Source: JAEUKA01 sp035328405 (GTDB lineage Bacteria; Myxococcota_A; Polyangia; Palsa-1104; JAEUJZ01). Taken from it: 64,000 nucleotides of DNA. Location of the stretch: the NCBI GenBank assembly GCA_035328405.1, contig DAOLIT010000008.1, forward strand, positions 31,929 to 95,928, read 5' to 3'. A program made the position numbers and the translations under genes. The notes below the pieces were generated by a model. It saw nothing but the letters and a program-made list of their open reading frames with translations. It was not told where the DNA came from and did not search any database. Shown here one piece after another: positions 53,770 through 62,987 of the stretch (the stretch's first letter is position 1; each line of letters begins with the position of its first letter).

Positions 53770-55056
53770 ATGCGAGCGTTTTTTGCCTTCTCGACGTGCT
53801 TGGGTTTTGCTGTCTTGTCCGGCGTTTCCGGTCCGGCATTTGCCGTCGGTGAGTCGGTCGGCGGTTTTCCCAATTGGCGCGAACGTACCATCCACGAATT
53901 TATGAATCGCTCGCGCTGCGATCCCCAAGCAGATTTGGCCGCGTGTCCAGCTGCCAATTGCCTCGAGAAAGCCTGTTACACCGCCAAAAATCCGCTGTAC
54001 ATGGACGCAAACCTGAATCGCGTTGCGCGGTTTCATTCCGATGAAATGAAACAGCAGACCTACTTTGCACACGATTCGGCCTGTACCGTCGTCAGCAACA
54101 TCTCATCGATCTATCCCGGTTCCTGCAACGGAGCAGCCAGTTGCGCTTGCGTCGGGGGTACCAAAACATGCAGCCCCACCTGTACGGCTTGGAACGGTCG
54201 CGCCCCTCTGTTTTCCACCAGTTTCAGTGGTGAAATCATTGCCAGCACCAGCGATCCCCAAAGTGCTTTTTACATGTGGCTTTATGAAAAAGCCGCGAAC
54301 AGCAATTGTGGTTATTCGACGGCCAACGGCCACAGATACAACATTCTGACAGCCGGTCCCTCCGTCGGTGTTGGCGTCAATTCGACCGGTTCTTCTGTTG
54401 GGGATTTTGGGGGTGCCGCAGCGGGGACCTACAAAATTCCGTCTGGTTCACACTATCCACAAACCGGCGCGAGCCTGGACATGTGGGCGAACTGGAAAGA
54501 CACCGCAGCGCCCTCCCAAGCCAACGTCAACGTCGAGGGAAAATGCACCGCGATGACCCGCAAAGTGGGCACCGCTCAAAACGGTGGATGGAGCGTCACC
54601 CTGACCGGACTTGGCACCACCTGCCAACGGTACCGTTTCGAGTTCAAAGACTCCGCAGGTGCCACCGTCACGTTCCCCCAAACCGGTTCCTATTACATCG
54701 GCACAAACTGCGCCACCGACGGTTCCGATTTCTCGTCAAACCCGCCCCCAAACTGTGGGTGTACGCCAAGCTGCGGAGGCAAACAATGTGGTGACGACGG
54801 TTGTGGCAGCGTGTGCGGAACGTGTGGCGGCGGCACAACGTGTCAAAGCAACCAGTGCGTCGGCAACGGCAACCCGGACGGCGGCACTGCTGCAGACGAT
54901 GCCGGGAGCGGGATCACCGATACCACCACCGTCGAGCCCACCGGTTGCAGTTGCGATTTGACTGCGGCTTCTTCCAACCGAGCCGCCCCCTTCCTGGCCG
55001 GTTTCGCCGTGCTGTTTTTGGCCGCCTTCCGAAGGCGCGCTCGACGCACATTGTAG
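53770..55056 (+). CDS. CAP/SCP-domain protein with MYXO-CTERM-type tail
   Basis: 428 aa. Signal peptide (1-25). A CAP/SCP domain (about 38-210: EFMNRSRC, LNRVARFHSDEMKQ, FSGEIIAS, AFYMWLYEKAAN, GVGVNS), then a C-terminal Cys module (CTPSCGGKQCGDDGCGSVC). The end is TGCSCDLTAAS followed by a hydrophobic helix (LAGFAVLFLAAF) and RRRARR, the plan of MYXO-CTERM surface sorting signals processed by myxosortase. The strongest taxonomic marker here. Confidence 0.88.
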   Translation: MRAFFAFSTCLGFAVLSGVSGPAFAVGESVGGFPNWRERTIHEFMNRSRCDPQADLAACPAANCLEKACYTAKNPLYMDANLNRVARFHSDEMKQQTYFAHDSACTVVSNISSIYPGSCNGAASCACVGGTKTCSPTCTAWNGRAPLFSTSFSGEIIASTSDPQSAFYMWLYEKAANSNCGYSTANGHRYNILTAGPSVGVGVNSTGSSVGDFGGAAAGTYKIPSGSHYPQTGASLDMWANWKDTAAPSQANVNVEGKCTAMTRKVGTAQNGGWSVTLTGLGTTCQRYRFEFKDSAGATVTFPQTGSYYIGTNCATDGSDFSSNPPPNCGCTPSCGGKQCGDDGCGSVCGTCGGGTTCQSNQCVGNGNPDGGTAADDAGSGITDTTTVEPTGCSCDLTAASSNRAAPFLAGFAVLFLAAFRRRARRTL

Positions 55057-55072
55057 GAGGACTCTCCCCACC

Positions 55073-56410
55073 ATGCACATCGATCTTGAGGTGACGCGCC
55101 GAGGCCTAGACGGCGTGACCCATCATCCGTTTGATCGGCCTTCCGTCCGAATCGGGCGTGACGACAGTTGCGAACTTCAACTCGTCCACGATCCGCACAT
55201 TGGTCGCGCACAGTGTGCGATCGAGTGGCACGCTGGCACACTCTTTCTGTTTCCTTTGCGCGCATCGATTGATACCCTCCTCAACGACAAAAGACTGACG
55301 CATCCCGCACCCCTGAAACCGGGAGACAAAGTACAGGTCGGTTCCTATTTTGTCCGTGTGTCGTTTGCGCCCACAAAGCCCGTTTTCCCAAACGATGCGC
55401 CCCGATTGCTGGTCCTCAGAATCACCCTCCCCGACGGAACTGCGCGCCAAGAGAGTATCTGCACGGACCTCCTCCGGCTCTGTTTGGGGGCGAAAAGTGA
55501 TGTGTATTTGGGCGAAGAAAAGCCCGCGCGCTTTGTTGCCCAGGAGTCTCTGGAAGCCCTCCTGTTCTGGTCCATGTCAGGAAAGCCCTGTCTGCTTTTG
55601 CACAAATACTCCACACACGTTTTCCGAAATGGTGGGTTGGTGGATGGAATCGCAGAACTGCAAGAAGGCGACCGGTTGGACTTTGGGAGCACCGTCGTAG
55701 AAATCCTCGAAGTGAAAAGTCCCGCCGACCCCCCCCGGAAGCTGCTTCACTTGCTCTTGTTCGAGGAAAATGCACCCCCACGATGGCACTCCTCTACTCG
55801 CCAACGCATCGTGTTTGGATCTAGTCCAAAAGCGGAAGTCTGTTTGTCAGATCGCACCCTTCCAGAGGGTTGTTTTTCAATCGATTCCACTTCTGGTCAG
55901 CCTGTGCTCGTGCCCATGCAACCGGAACCAACGCTCTATTGCAATTTCGATCCCGTCTCGACAAACCAACCCCTCAAGCACGGCGATCGGCTGTGCATGG
56001 CCGACGTGCTGGTCCATGTGGACACCCAAACTCCCGCAAGTGAATACCCCACCCATCACGGCCTCAAACTTGCGCTCCTAGGTGTTGACGCAGACGAGGA
56101 AGACACAGAAATCCTCGACACGATGCCCTTTTCCGACGCTGCCGTGCGTTTGGGTACTGTGCCGTTTTCCCATGTCTTGTGGCCCCCTCAAACCGAACAG
56201 CTTGTGGATTTTTGGCTGCTCTGGCACGCAGACAACACGCTATGCCTGCACGTAGGAATGTGGTCTTCGGAGGTTTTTCTCGACGGGCACAAACAAAGTC
56301 GCTGCACCCTGATTCCCATTCACCAGGGTTCCATTCTGGAATGTGCGGAAGTCAAAGTCCTCGTTTTGGAAGCGGTGATTTCGCCCGCAACAGAAAAAAC
56401 CCCGACCTAG
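55073..56410 (+). CDS. Protein of four FHA-like units
   Basis: 445 aa, no signal or membrane helix. Four tandem units of about 75-80 residues (23-98, 132-214, 242-317, 356-435) each run from a RIG/FG-type strand to a (G)D+L...V strand. The first is recognisably FHA (SVRIGRDDSCELQLVHDPHI) but the phosphothreonine-binding SxxH is replaced by GRAQ. The stop is followed at once by copy D of the 3'-end element, and a bactofilin gene converges on it. Confidence 0.8.
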   Translation: MHIDLEVTRRGLDGVTHHPFDRPSVRIGRDDSCELQLVHDPHIGRAQCAIEWHAGTLFLFPLRASIDTLLNDKRLTHPAPLKPGDKVQVGSYFVRVSFAPTKPVFPNDAPRLLVLRITLPDGTARQESICTDLLRLCLGAKSDVYLGEEKPARFVAQESLEALLFWSMSGKPCLLLHKYSTHVFRNGGLVDGIAELQEGDRLDFGSTVVEILEVKSPADPPRKLLHLLLFEENAPPRWHSSTRQRIVFGSSPKAEVCLSDRTLPEGCFSIDSTSGQPVLVPMQPEPTLYCNFDPVSTNQPLKHGDRLCMADVLVHVDTQTPASEYPTHHGLKLALLGVDADEEDTEILDTMPFSDAAVRLGTVPFSHVLWPPQTEQLVDFWLLWHADNTLCLHVGMWSSEVFLDGHKQSRCTLIPIHQGSILECAEVKVLVLEAVISPATEKTPT

Positions 56411-56441
56411 TTCCCATCCAGAAACGGAGCCGTTCCCAACC
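56408..56441 (+). repeat. Dispersed 3'-end element, partial copy D
   Basis: Starts with the FHA-gene stop TAG: AGTTCCCATCCAGAAACGG matches 18 of 19 bases of copy A, then diverges (AGCCGTTCCCAACC). Orientation relative to its gene is the same as for the other copies. Confidence 0.5.
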
Positions 56442-56456
56442 CGTTCCTGGTACGTA

Positions 56457-57005
56457 CTATTCCCTTCTCCTCATCGCGCGCGAACCCAGTGTGGGAAGCG
56501 GCGGAATCATCCGCACCGACGGTGCAGGAGGCGGTTCCGCATGTGCCATCGCGACCGGTGCCGGTGCCGGAGGCGCAAGCGGAGGCGGTGCATTCCCAGC
56601 CAAAGGAGGAGGCGTTGCTGCCGAGGGTGGTGCTTTTCCTCCCACAACTTTGCTCGGCGGCAAACTCTGGGCACCTTCTGTGAAATTCGCACCCAGCAAA
56701 CCTTGAAGCTGTGCGTCCGTCACAAACGACACACGGTTCGCCACAACTTCGCCCAAAAGCCGCCCCGTCTGGTGAATCCGCACCGCTTCGCGCGCCTTGA
56801 GTGTCCCCGAAAAAACCCCGAGCACCAGCGCATCATGGACTTCCGTGTCTTCGGACGAAACGGAACCAGAGCGCCCAATGAAGAGTCGGCCAGCGACGCG
56901 CAACGGCCCTCCTGTGATTTGTCCGAACACCACAAGATCGCCCTCGACTTCAACGCTGCCCGCGATCTTGGTTTGAGATGAAATGGTTGTCTGTGTTTTC
57001 GTCAT
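56457..57005 (-). CDS. Bactofilin
   Basis: 182 aa from ATG 57005. A beta-helical bactofilin core at about 12-115 (TKIAGSVEVEGDLVVFGQIT, VAGRLFIGRSG, ALVLGVFSGTLKAREAVRIH, GRLLGEVVANRVSF) with the usual hydrophobic periodicity, then a Pro/Ala-rich tail. Bactofilins polymerise into cytoskeletal filaments that position cell-wall enzymes or DNA-segregation complexes; myxobacteria have several. Confidence 0.92.
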   Translation of the reverse strand: MTKTQTTISSQTKIAGSVEVEGDLVVFGQITGGPLRVAGRLFIGRSGSVSSEDTEVHDALVLGVFSGTLKAREAVRIHQTGRLLGEVVANRVSFVTDAQLQGLLGANFTEGAQSLPPSKVVGGKAPPSAATPPPLAGNAPPPLAPPAPAPVAMAHAEPPPAPSVRMIPPLPTLGSRAMRRRE

Positions 57006-57130
57006 GTGGACGCAGGATACGGCGCAACCAGGGGCTTGTGCAATCCGCGATCGCAGGGTTTTTTCGTGACGAGCACCGGCAAAGCGCGAACCCGGTCCCC
57101 CTTTTTTCCTCGATCCTGGATAATTGCAAC

Positions 57131-58555
57131 ATGCTGGCCTCTCCATCGCGCGCCGAACCCCAAGGGTCTGTGGCTGCCGCATCGGTTGCCTCGGACAAAA
57201 AAGCGGGGTCCTGGAGTTTTCCCTCCTATTTCTGGACCGCCAATCTGGTCGAACTGTGTGAGCGAGCCGCCTACTACGGTTGGTTCATTTTGCTCACTGT
57301 GTACTTAACCTCTACCGTCGGGTACACAGACATCGAAGCCGGATACTTGATGGGTCTTTTCGCCGCACTTCTGTACCTGTTTCCCTTCCTGTCTGGCGCG
57401 TTTGCCGATCGTGTCGGATACCGCCCCGCACTGTTGCTCGCCTTGTGTTCTTTGACCTTGGGATATTTGGGTCTGGGCCTGTTCCCCCAAAAACACGTTG
57501 TCCTCATTCCCATGGCGTTCGTCATGCTTGGGGGTTCTTTGGTCAAACCGATCATCATGGGAACAGCCGCCAAATCCTCGACGCCAGAAACCCGCGCACG
57601 CGCCTTCAGTCTGTTCTATATGATGGTCAACATTGGGAGCTTTTTCGGAAAGGGGGCCGCCGAGCCCGTCCGCAGAAGTTTGGGACTCGGAGCGGTTCCT
57701 TTTCTCTCTGCATCCATCACCATCATCGGTTTCCTTTGCGTCGCTCTGCTCTACAAACCCCACGAGCAAAAGACCAACGATTCCGGTTCCCACGCCTTGC
57801 CCTCTCCTGGTGTTCAGCAGGCACTCACAAAACTACTTCACGACTTCAAGAAAGTTCTCTCTTCAGGACGGTTGGTCGCGATCGTTTTGATCTCCTCCGG
57901 CTTCTGGATCATCCAAAGTCAAATGTACTCCTCGATGCCAAAGTATGTCTTTCGCGTCGTCGGTGAGCATGCAAGCCCAGAGTGGTATGCGAACGTGAAT
58001 CCCATCACCGTGATGCTCGCGGTCGTTCCCATCACTTGGCTGTGCAAAAAACTTCAACCGGTCACTTCCATCGCAGTCGGTTTGGGACTCATTCCCCTTT
58101 CTGCACTTACGATTGCCCTGTTCCCAGGATTGATTGGGAATCATTTGCCCGTTCATCCGGTCACGGTAGCGATTCTTCTGGGAATCTCTTTGATTGGTCT
58201 TGCAGAGTGCTTCTTGAGCCCTCGCTATATGGAGTATGTTTCCCGTCAAGCACCCAAAGGACAAGAGGCGCTCTACATGGGATATTCCAACCTCAATTCG
58301 TTTGTTGCGTGGGTCGTTGGTTCGATCTCTTCCGGCTATTTGCTCGATGCCTTTGTACCCAATCCAAAGAAACTTTCCGTCGCTGAACAAACTGCTCATG
58401 CGCTGGCACTCAAAGGTCAGGGAGTCCTCCCTTCTGCCTATTCCCATGCCAACTACCTGTGGTTCACCTTCTTTGGAATCGGCACCCTCGCCTTCCTCGC
58501 TCTTCTTGTGTTTGCTCGCTTCTCGCGTTCGGAAGACACCCCCCAAAACGGCTGA
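57131..58555 (+). CDS. POT-family proton-dependent peptide transporter
   Basis: 474 aa from ATG 57131. MFS fold with about 12-14 helices. Family marks: LVELCERAAYYGWFILLTVY (the ExxERxxYY proton motif, here ELCERAAYY), FSGA-like FLSGAFADRVGYRPALLLAL, GGSLVKPIIMG, FSLFYMMVNIGSF and a late ECFLSPRYMEYVSRQAP. Likely imports di- or tripeptides. It is divergent from the bactofilin gene. Confidence 0.9.
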   Translation: MLASPSRAEPQGSVAAASVASDKKAGSWSFPSYFWTANLVELCERAAYYGWFILLTVYLTSTVGYTDIEAGYLMGLFAALLYLFPFLSGAFADRVGYRPALLLALCSLTLGYLGLGLFPQKHVVLIPMAFVMLGGSLVKPIIMGTAAKSSTPETRARAFSLFYMMVNIGSFFGKGAAEPVRRSLGLGAVPFLSASITIIGFLCVALLYKPHEQKTNDSGSHALPSPGVQQALTKLLHDFKKVLSSGRLVAIVLISSGFWIIQSQMYSSMPKYVFRVVGEHASPEWYANVNPITVMLAVVPITWLCKKLQPVTSIAVGLGLIPLSALTIALFPGLIGNHLPVHPVTVAILLGISLIGLAECFLSPRYMEYVSRQAPKGQEALYMGYSNLNSFVAWVVGSISSGYLLDAFVPNPKKLSVAEQTAHALALKGQGVLPSAYSHANYLWFTFFGIGTLAFLALLVFARFSRSEDTPQNG

Positions 58556-58895
58556 CGCCCCCTGCCATTTTTTCGTTCTGTGAGTCTCTCTTTTCGCAAA
58601 AATAGAACCTGCACAAACGCGGCGGTGGGCTTCGTCTTTCTCGCCGTCCTTCTCACCGTCTTTCTGTCTCTCCTGTCGGCATGTCATCGCAACCACAACC
58701 ATGCAGAGGAAACCTGGAAATTCAGTCGCGTATTACGCACCGAAAGGAGTCTTCCAGCGCAATTCGATCGGAACATGGCCCGTCTGCTTCGCAATACCCA
58801 GCGAACCCAGATTTGCAAAAGTTGTACGGTGCGGTGTTTGCCGTATCCTCTTTCGACGCAAAAAACATCCTGGACATCCTTTCAAAGAACACGCC
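58556..58895 (+). other. Stretch with broken coding signals
   Basis: 340 bp between the POT transporter and the gene at 58896. All three plus frames carry protein-like pieces: a lipoprotein-type signal (GFVFLAVLLTVFLSLLSAC) in the frame of 58580, NSVAYYAPKGVFQRNSIGTW in the frame of 58701, and GAVFAVSSFDAKNILDILSK in the frame of 58681, which ends in ATGA with the next gene. Confidence 0.6.
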
Positions 58896-58899
58896 ATGA
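58580..58899 (+). pseudogene. Possible frameshifted lipoprotein gene
   Basis: Reading the three pieces in order gives signal, middle and C-terminus of one putative lipoprotein of about 105 residues, needing two shifts in the same direction. The last piece ends at TGA 58897-58899, overlapping the next ATG, as in a normal operon. Alternatively the 72-codon frame from ATG 58681 is a short gene of its own. No Shine-Dalgarno site is evident for either. Confidence 0.35.
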
Positions 58900-59327
58900 C
58901 TCCACTTACAGAACAGGAAGCCGCACTCACTTCTCTTTTGCATGACATAGGGAAACACATCATTCGATGTGCAAAAAACCTCCGTGATAACCCGTTGCTG
59001 CCCCTCTCCGACTCCGTATACAGACTCCTTTTTGCCGACCTGTACGGAAAGGAAACGGAGCGGAAGCCGTCCGAAAAGTTTCGTGAAACCGTCAGGAGAT
59101 ATCGGTTGTACGAAACGTACCCTGACCTCGTTCACGTCGCTGATTTGTTCTTTCAGATCGATGGCCTCGAAATGTTGGTCCGCGACCGCGAAACAAGTGC
59201 AATCCAGCTCGCAATGGAATTGGCCATCCGTGTAGAAGCCGGAATCCGTGCCATCGTAGAAAAAATCCTGGCCGCCAAAAGACCCCCACGACCCCGACCC
59301 CGTAAGTCAAAAACACACCGGCAATGA
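58896..59327 (+). CDS. Small unknown protein
   Basis: 143 aa from ATG 58896 (ATGA overlap with the frame before it). Helical: LTEQEAALTSLLHDIGKHII, KFRETVRRYRLYETYPDLVH, FFQIDGLEMLVRDRETSAIQ, with a basic Pro-rich tail. The HDIGKH sequence recalls HD-domain proteins but the rest of that fold is missing. Function unknown. Confidence 0.65.
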   Translation: MTPLTEQEAALTSLLHDIGKHIIRCAKNLRDNPLLPLSDSVYRLLFADLYGKETERKPSEKFRETVRRYRLYETYPDLVHVADLFFQIDGLEMLVRDRETSAIQLAMELAIRVEAGIRAIVEKILAAKRPPRPRPRKSKTHRQ

Positions 59328-59380
59328 GTGAGCGAGGAAGGTCAAAAGCAAGGAAGGGTCACAGAAAAGTGGGCAACCGT

Positions 59381-60379
59381 TCAGTGTTTCAAACCCGCGT
59401 TGTTGCCAATTCCGTGTCTGGCCCAAAAGACGCGCACCCTCAACGCCAGCATGGCGATCTGGTTGAAAGCACGGACGAAAAGGGTATCCAGCGGTTCAAA
59501 TGAGTTTCCGCCCTGGGTGCGGCCGGCGACATAGTCGTGGACGAACTGTTCATAGGTAGTTGGCACGATGCCAAGATCTCGCTGAGTGTGCAGGACTACC
59601 TCGAGGCGGTGTTCGCGCTGCATGCGGAAGATCTTGATTACGTGCTCTGCCGGAGTCACAGGCACGCCCAGGACAGACATCACCCTTGATAGGCCAGAGC
59701 CTTCCATGGGAAGGTAGTGAATCTTGCGTCCCAGCACGCGGCCCAGGATGTCGGCCTGCTGGCCGGGACTCAGAGACTCTGGACCTGTCACGTCGTAGAC
59801 CTTGCCTTCATGTCCGCTCTCGGTCAGTGCCTTGACGGCGATCATCGCAACATCGCGCGTATCAACCAGTGCCATTCCACCATCCCCAGCTGGCAAGGAA
59901 ATGGCCCCTGCCCGCTGTACCATATCCCATACAAACAGCGTAAACGTTTGCATGAAACCGACGGGACGAATGATTGTGTAGGCCATCCCAGATGTTTTCA
60001 GTATGTTTTCAATCACTCCGTGGGAACGGAGATTCTGGGTCTCCGCGTCCACTCCGGAGAGGTAGGCGGAACACATGACAACGTGCTCAACGCCAGCCTC
60101 GCTCGCGGCCCGGATGAATGCTGTTTCACGTCGTACAAGTTTTTCATCCGGTGTGCAAACCAGGTAGGCCTTCTTTGTGCCGGAAAGTGCCGACCTGAGG
60201 GTCTCTGGTGCATCGAAGTCGCCAAAGATGACATCAATGCCCTGCGCCTTGAAACGGGCCATGTTGGTCGAACTGTGGGTCATTGCGACAAAGGGCACGC
60301 CTTGTCTTTGCAACTCTTCTGCAACAGCGCGCCCGGTGTTTCCGCTGGCCCCGGTCACAAGTATCTTCGAGTGTGACAT
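59381..60379 (-). CDS. NmrA-like NAD(P)-binding protein
   Basis: 332 aa. N-terminal dinucleotide site KILVTGASGNTGRAVAEEL, then the NmrA/SDR-a5 pattern: FGDFDAPETLRSAL, AGVEHVVMCSAYLSG, YTIIRPVGFMQ, VDTRDVAMIAVKAL, GKVYDVTGPESLSPG. No Tyr-Lys catalytic pair is obvious, so it may act as a redox sensor or quinone/isoflavone-type reductase. Codon choice looks more balanced than in neighbours, so acquisition by transfer is possible. Confidence 0.9.
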   Translation of the reverse strand: MSHSKILVTGASGNTGRAVAEELQRQGVPFVAMTHSSTNMARFKAQGIDVIFGDFDAPETLRSALSGTKKAYLVCTPDEKLVRRETAFIRAASEAGVEHVVMCSAYLSGVDAETQNLRSHGVIENILKTSGMAYTIIRPVGFMQTFTLFVWDMVQRAGAISLPAGDGGMALVDTRDVAMIAVKALTESGHEGKVYDVTGPESLSPGQQADILGRVLGRKIHYLPMEGSGLSRVMSVLGVPVTPAEHVIKIFRMQREHRLEVVLHTQRDLGIVPTTYEQFVHDYVAGRTQGGNSFEPLDTLFVRAFNQIAMLALRVRVFWARHGIGNNAGLKH

Positions 60380-60625
60380 TGCAAACCTTCCTAACTGCTT
60401 CTGGGGCCGCTTTCTGCGCGACCCTGCTTGAAGCGCCGCGCGTTTGTGGTGAAAGAAAGTCGCGGCGGGTCAAATCCAACTTTCTGAGATGGATTCTCGC
60501 GGCATGCCGATGTCTACGTCAATTTGCTTTCCGATTGATGTATGCGGCGGACATGTGGTTCCCGCATCCTGGCCAACGCGGACTGGACTACCATGGGGCA
60601 TAGGGCACCAAGGATTGGGAGGATG

Positions 60626-62047
60626 CTACGGACTCAGCCCCAGTGCAGAGAACAGGCGCAGAAGGACTTGGCAAAGCAAGTCCTTTGTTCTTGTTTTCGG
60701 AACCATGTGCGTGGTTTCCGGCAGACTCCACAGCTTCTCAAAATGCGCCGCAAATTGTTCCACCATCACTCGCGATCGGGTCTCGATGTCTGTCTCCAAA
60801 TACGCCCCGCTGAACGAATGCGGTGTGAAGTTCGCCTGTCCTCCCAGAAGAAGTGGACTCTTTCCCAAACGGGCGATCGTTTTCAAGTGCATCATTGCGC
60901 CTTGGTGGGAATCATGTACCCGAAACAGGAATCGGTCCGGGTAACGCACTTCCATGCGATGCGCCGCGATGCCTGCTTTGTAGTTGACCAAATTCCGGGC
61001 CAAGAACCGGTAGACCGGCGGCAGGGGAAGGGCAGAAAGCGAATCCACCAAGACGCGGACGCGGACTCCTTTTTGCAACACAGATTCGATGGTGTCGAGC
61101 ATCGGAAGGTCAGACAAGTACGCTGTGGCGAGGAGAATCTCGTCTCCGGCTTCCGCTCCTTCGAGCAGGGAAACGACGCGACTGCGTATGTTCGCGTGCT
61201 CACACAAGTCACAATGCAAATCACTTGCATGTACATTCTGTGACCCAATCACTCCCTGTATCAAAGCATGGGGGTACCCTGAAACAGGCCGAAAGGAGGG
61301 CGTCAAGAGTGCAGACGTGTCCGACGACAGTGGCGCAACCGAGGCGTCTACCTTGTGAAGCCAGCATGCGGGCGTTTCCGGGCGCACCGCATGCGGCAGA
61401 CTCAACGCCTCCTTCACCGAATGGAGGGCAGATGTCCAGAGTTTCTGCGCCACAGAACCGGTGAGCCAAAAGGCGTTTTCATGCCAGTCCCAAGCTGGGT
61501 CAAACAAGTTGTGGCTGGTGACAAGAGCCAGCCGTCCACCGTCGATGACCAGATTCTTCCTGTGGTCTTCTACGTTGTGAAGGGACTGCCACAGGTTCTG
61601 TGTTTCCACCCAGTTATCCTTTGAAATGTCTTTGTGTTGCAGATGAAAGTTCTTTGCATTTAGAAAATGGCGGCCTCGGTCAAACGTGGTGGAAAACAAG
61701 TTCGCACACAGCACCGTGATGCCGTGCTGAACCAAAACCTCGCGCAGCAAAGTCCCTTTTTGTCGCGTCTTCGCTCCGTTTTCCGGCGTGTTGCTGTCAA
61801 GGACAACGACGATGGGAAGATCAGGACAACGCCTCCTTTTCTCGATCAGCCACTCTGCCACCGTCTGGGCATACGGAAACACGTTCTCTCGCGGCAATAG
61901 GAGGGTTTGCTCTCCGTTTCGGGCAAACAGGTACATTTGCAACACAATGGCCTGCTCGGCGGCTTCGATTGCATCCCGAAAAGCGGACAGAATCGCGTGC
62001 CGGTCGGACAGATAGAAAAGTTGAGTTGCCGTCGAGAAGTCAGCCAT
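60626..62047 (-). CDS. Phospholipase D-like protein
   Basis: 473 aa from ATG 62047, overlapping the diiron gene by 8 nt. Two PLD repeats, as in cardiolipin synthases: AIVLQMYLFARNGEQ, the first HKD VEDHRKNLVIDGG (HxKx4D intact), SHNLFD; the second is MMHLKTIARLGKS followed by GGQANFT, where the final Asp of HxKx4D is Leu. No N-terminal membrane helix. Could transfer phosphatidyl groups, but the altered second motif makes activity uncertain. Confidence 0.85.
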   Translation of the reverse strand: MADFSTATQLFYLSDRHAILSAFRDAIEAAEQAIVLQMYLFARNGEQTLLLPRENVFPYAQTVAEWLIEKRRRCPDLPIVVVLDSNTPENGAKTRQKGTLLREVLVQHGITVLCANLFSTTFDRGRHFLNAKNFHLQHKDISKDNWVETQNLWQSLHNVEDHRKNLVIDGGRLALVTSHNLFDPAWDWHENAFWLTGSVAQKLWTSALHSVKEALSLPHAVRPETPACWLHKVDASVAPLSSDTSALLTPSFRPVSGYPHALIQGVIGSQNVHASDLHCDLCEHANIRSRVVSLLEGAEAGDEILLATAYLSDLPMLDTIESVLQKGVRVRVLVDSLSALPLPPVYRFLARNLVNYKAGIAAHRMEVRYPDRFLFRVHDSHQGAMMHLKTIARLGKSPLLLGGQANFTPHSFSGAYLETDIETRSRVMVEQFAAHFEKLWSLPETTHMVPKTRTKDLLCQVLLRLFSALGLSP

Positions 62048-62960
62048 GTTTGGATGCGGTATGTCTGCGCAATTCCAGTTTGAGAACAAAGGACAAGGAT
62101 TGCGCAAGGGGGACTTTGGTCTTTGCAATTTTGTCCGCAAAACTCGCGATGCCCAGCTGATCGGAAAGACTTGGACCACGATGCAGCAGCCGATTCCGTT
62201 GTTCGTCAGACAACGTGATTTCAGACGACAACAGAGCCACTGCATTTCGCCACCCCTGTTTGGCGCGGAGGTCTGCGTAGACCAAAAGGGGCAAGGACAG
62301 AATCGTGTCCCTGGCAGACCGAAAACGGGTTTGTTCCTTTTGCAAGTTGGCCAAAATCCGTTCGTCGATGGCGACGTGGGCAAGTTCTTCCTTCGCATGA
62401 AGCCGCATCACTTCGTGCAGCAAAGGGGCGCATTGTTCGGGTTGTCTGTCGAGTGCAATGGGAAGAAACAGCGTGATTTCCTCGAAAAGCCAAGCCAACA
62501 GGAAAAAGGACCCGATGGGAGAAAAGGAAACGGCGGCCTCATCTCCCAAAGACCAAATCAGGAAGCGCATGCTGTCTTTGGGAGTGCTCTGTGCGTCATA
62601 CAGATCAGGACGGAGTTTGTGAAGGAGTCTGAAAAAGGACGCTGTGTGAACTTGTTCTTCGGCGATGAAACGATCGATCGCGACAGCGGGAATGTTCGGC
62701 AATTGGTATCGATTCCGCTGCAAAAACTCGACCAAATACCGTTCAAAGTGAATGAACAGCTCACACGTGAAACAGGCAAATAGACGATTCAGTCTCCATC
62801 GTTTGTCGTCGGAAAGATTCATCGACGGCACATCCAGGTAGTGGGCTTCGCTGACCACAGGACCATCAGGCGGAAAGGAGGCTTGCCAATCGAGCTGCTC
62901 CCAGCGCCGTGTGATCAGGTTGATGAGACGACCCTCATTCTTTGTATGTTCAGTGTTCAT
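62040..62960 (-). CDS. AurF-like diiron oxygenase
   Basis: 306 aa. All-helical with the ligand pattern of the p-aminobenzoate N-oxygenase family (two E-x(28-37)-(D/E)ExxH): ELFIHFERYL then FIAEEQVHTASFFR, and LFEEITLFL then HAKEELAHVAID. AGGAA precedes ATG 62960. AurF relatives oxidise aryl-amines to nitro groups or hydroxylate carrier-bound substrates. The substrate is unknown. Lies between the PLD-like and asparagine-synthetase-like genes. Confidence 0.88.
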   Translation of the reverse strand: MNTEHTKNEGRLINLITRRWEQLDWQASFPPDGPVVSEAHYLDVPSMNLSDDKRWRLNRLFACFTCELFIHFERYLVEFLQRNRYQLPNIPAVAIDRFIAEEQVHTASFFRLLHKLRPDLYDAQSTPKDSMRFLIWSLGDEAAVSFSPIGSFFLLAWLFEEITLFLPIALDRQPEQCAPLLHEVMRLHAKEELAHVAIDERILANLQKEQTRFRSARDTILSLPLLVYADLRAKQGWRNAVALLSSEITLSDEQRNRLLHRGPSLSDQLGIASFADKIAKTKVPLAQSLSFVLKLELRRHTASKHG

Positions 62961-62987
62961 GCGGTATTCCTATTGTGAAAAACGTCT

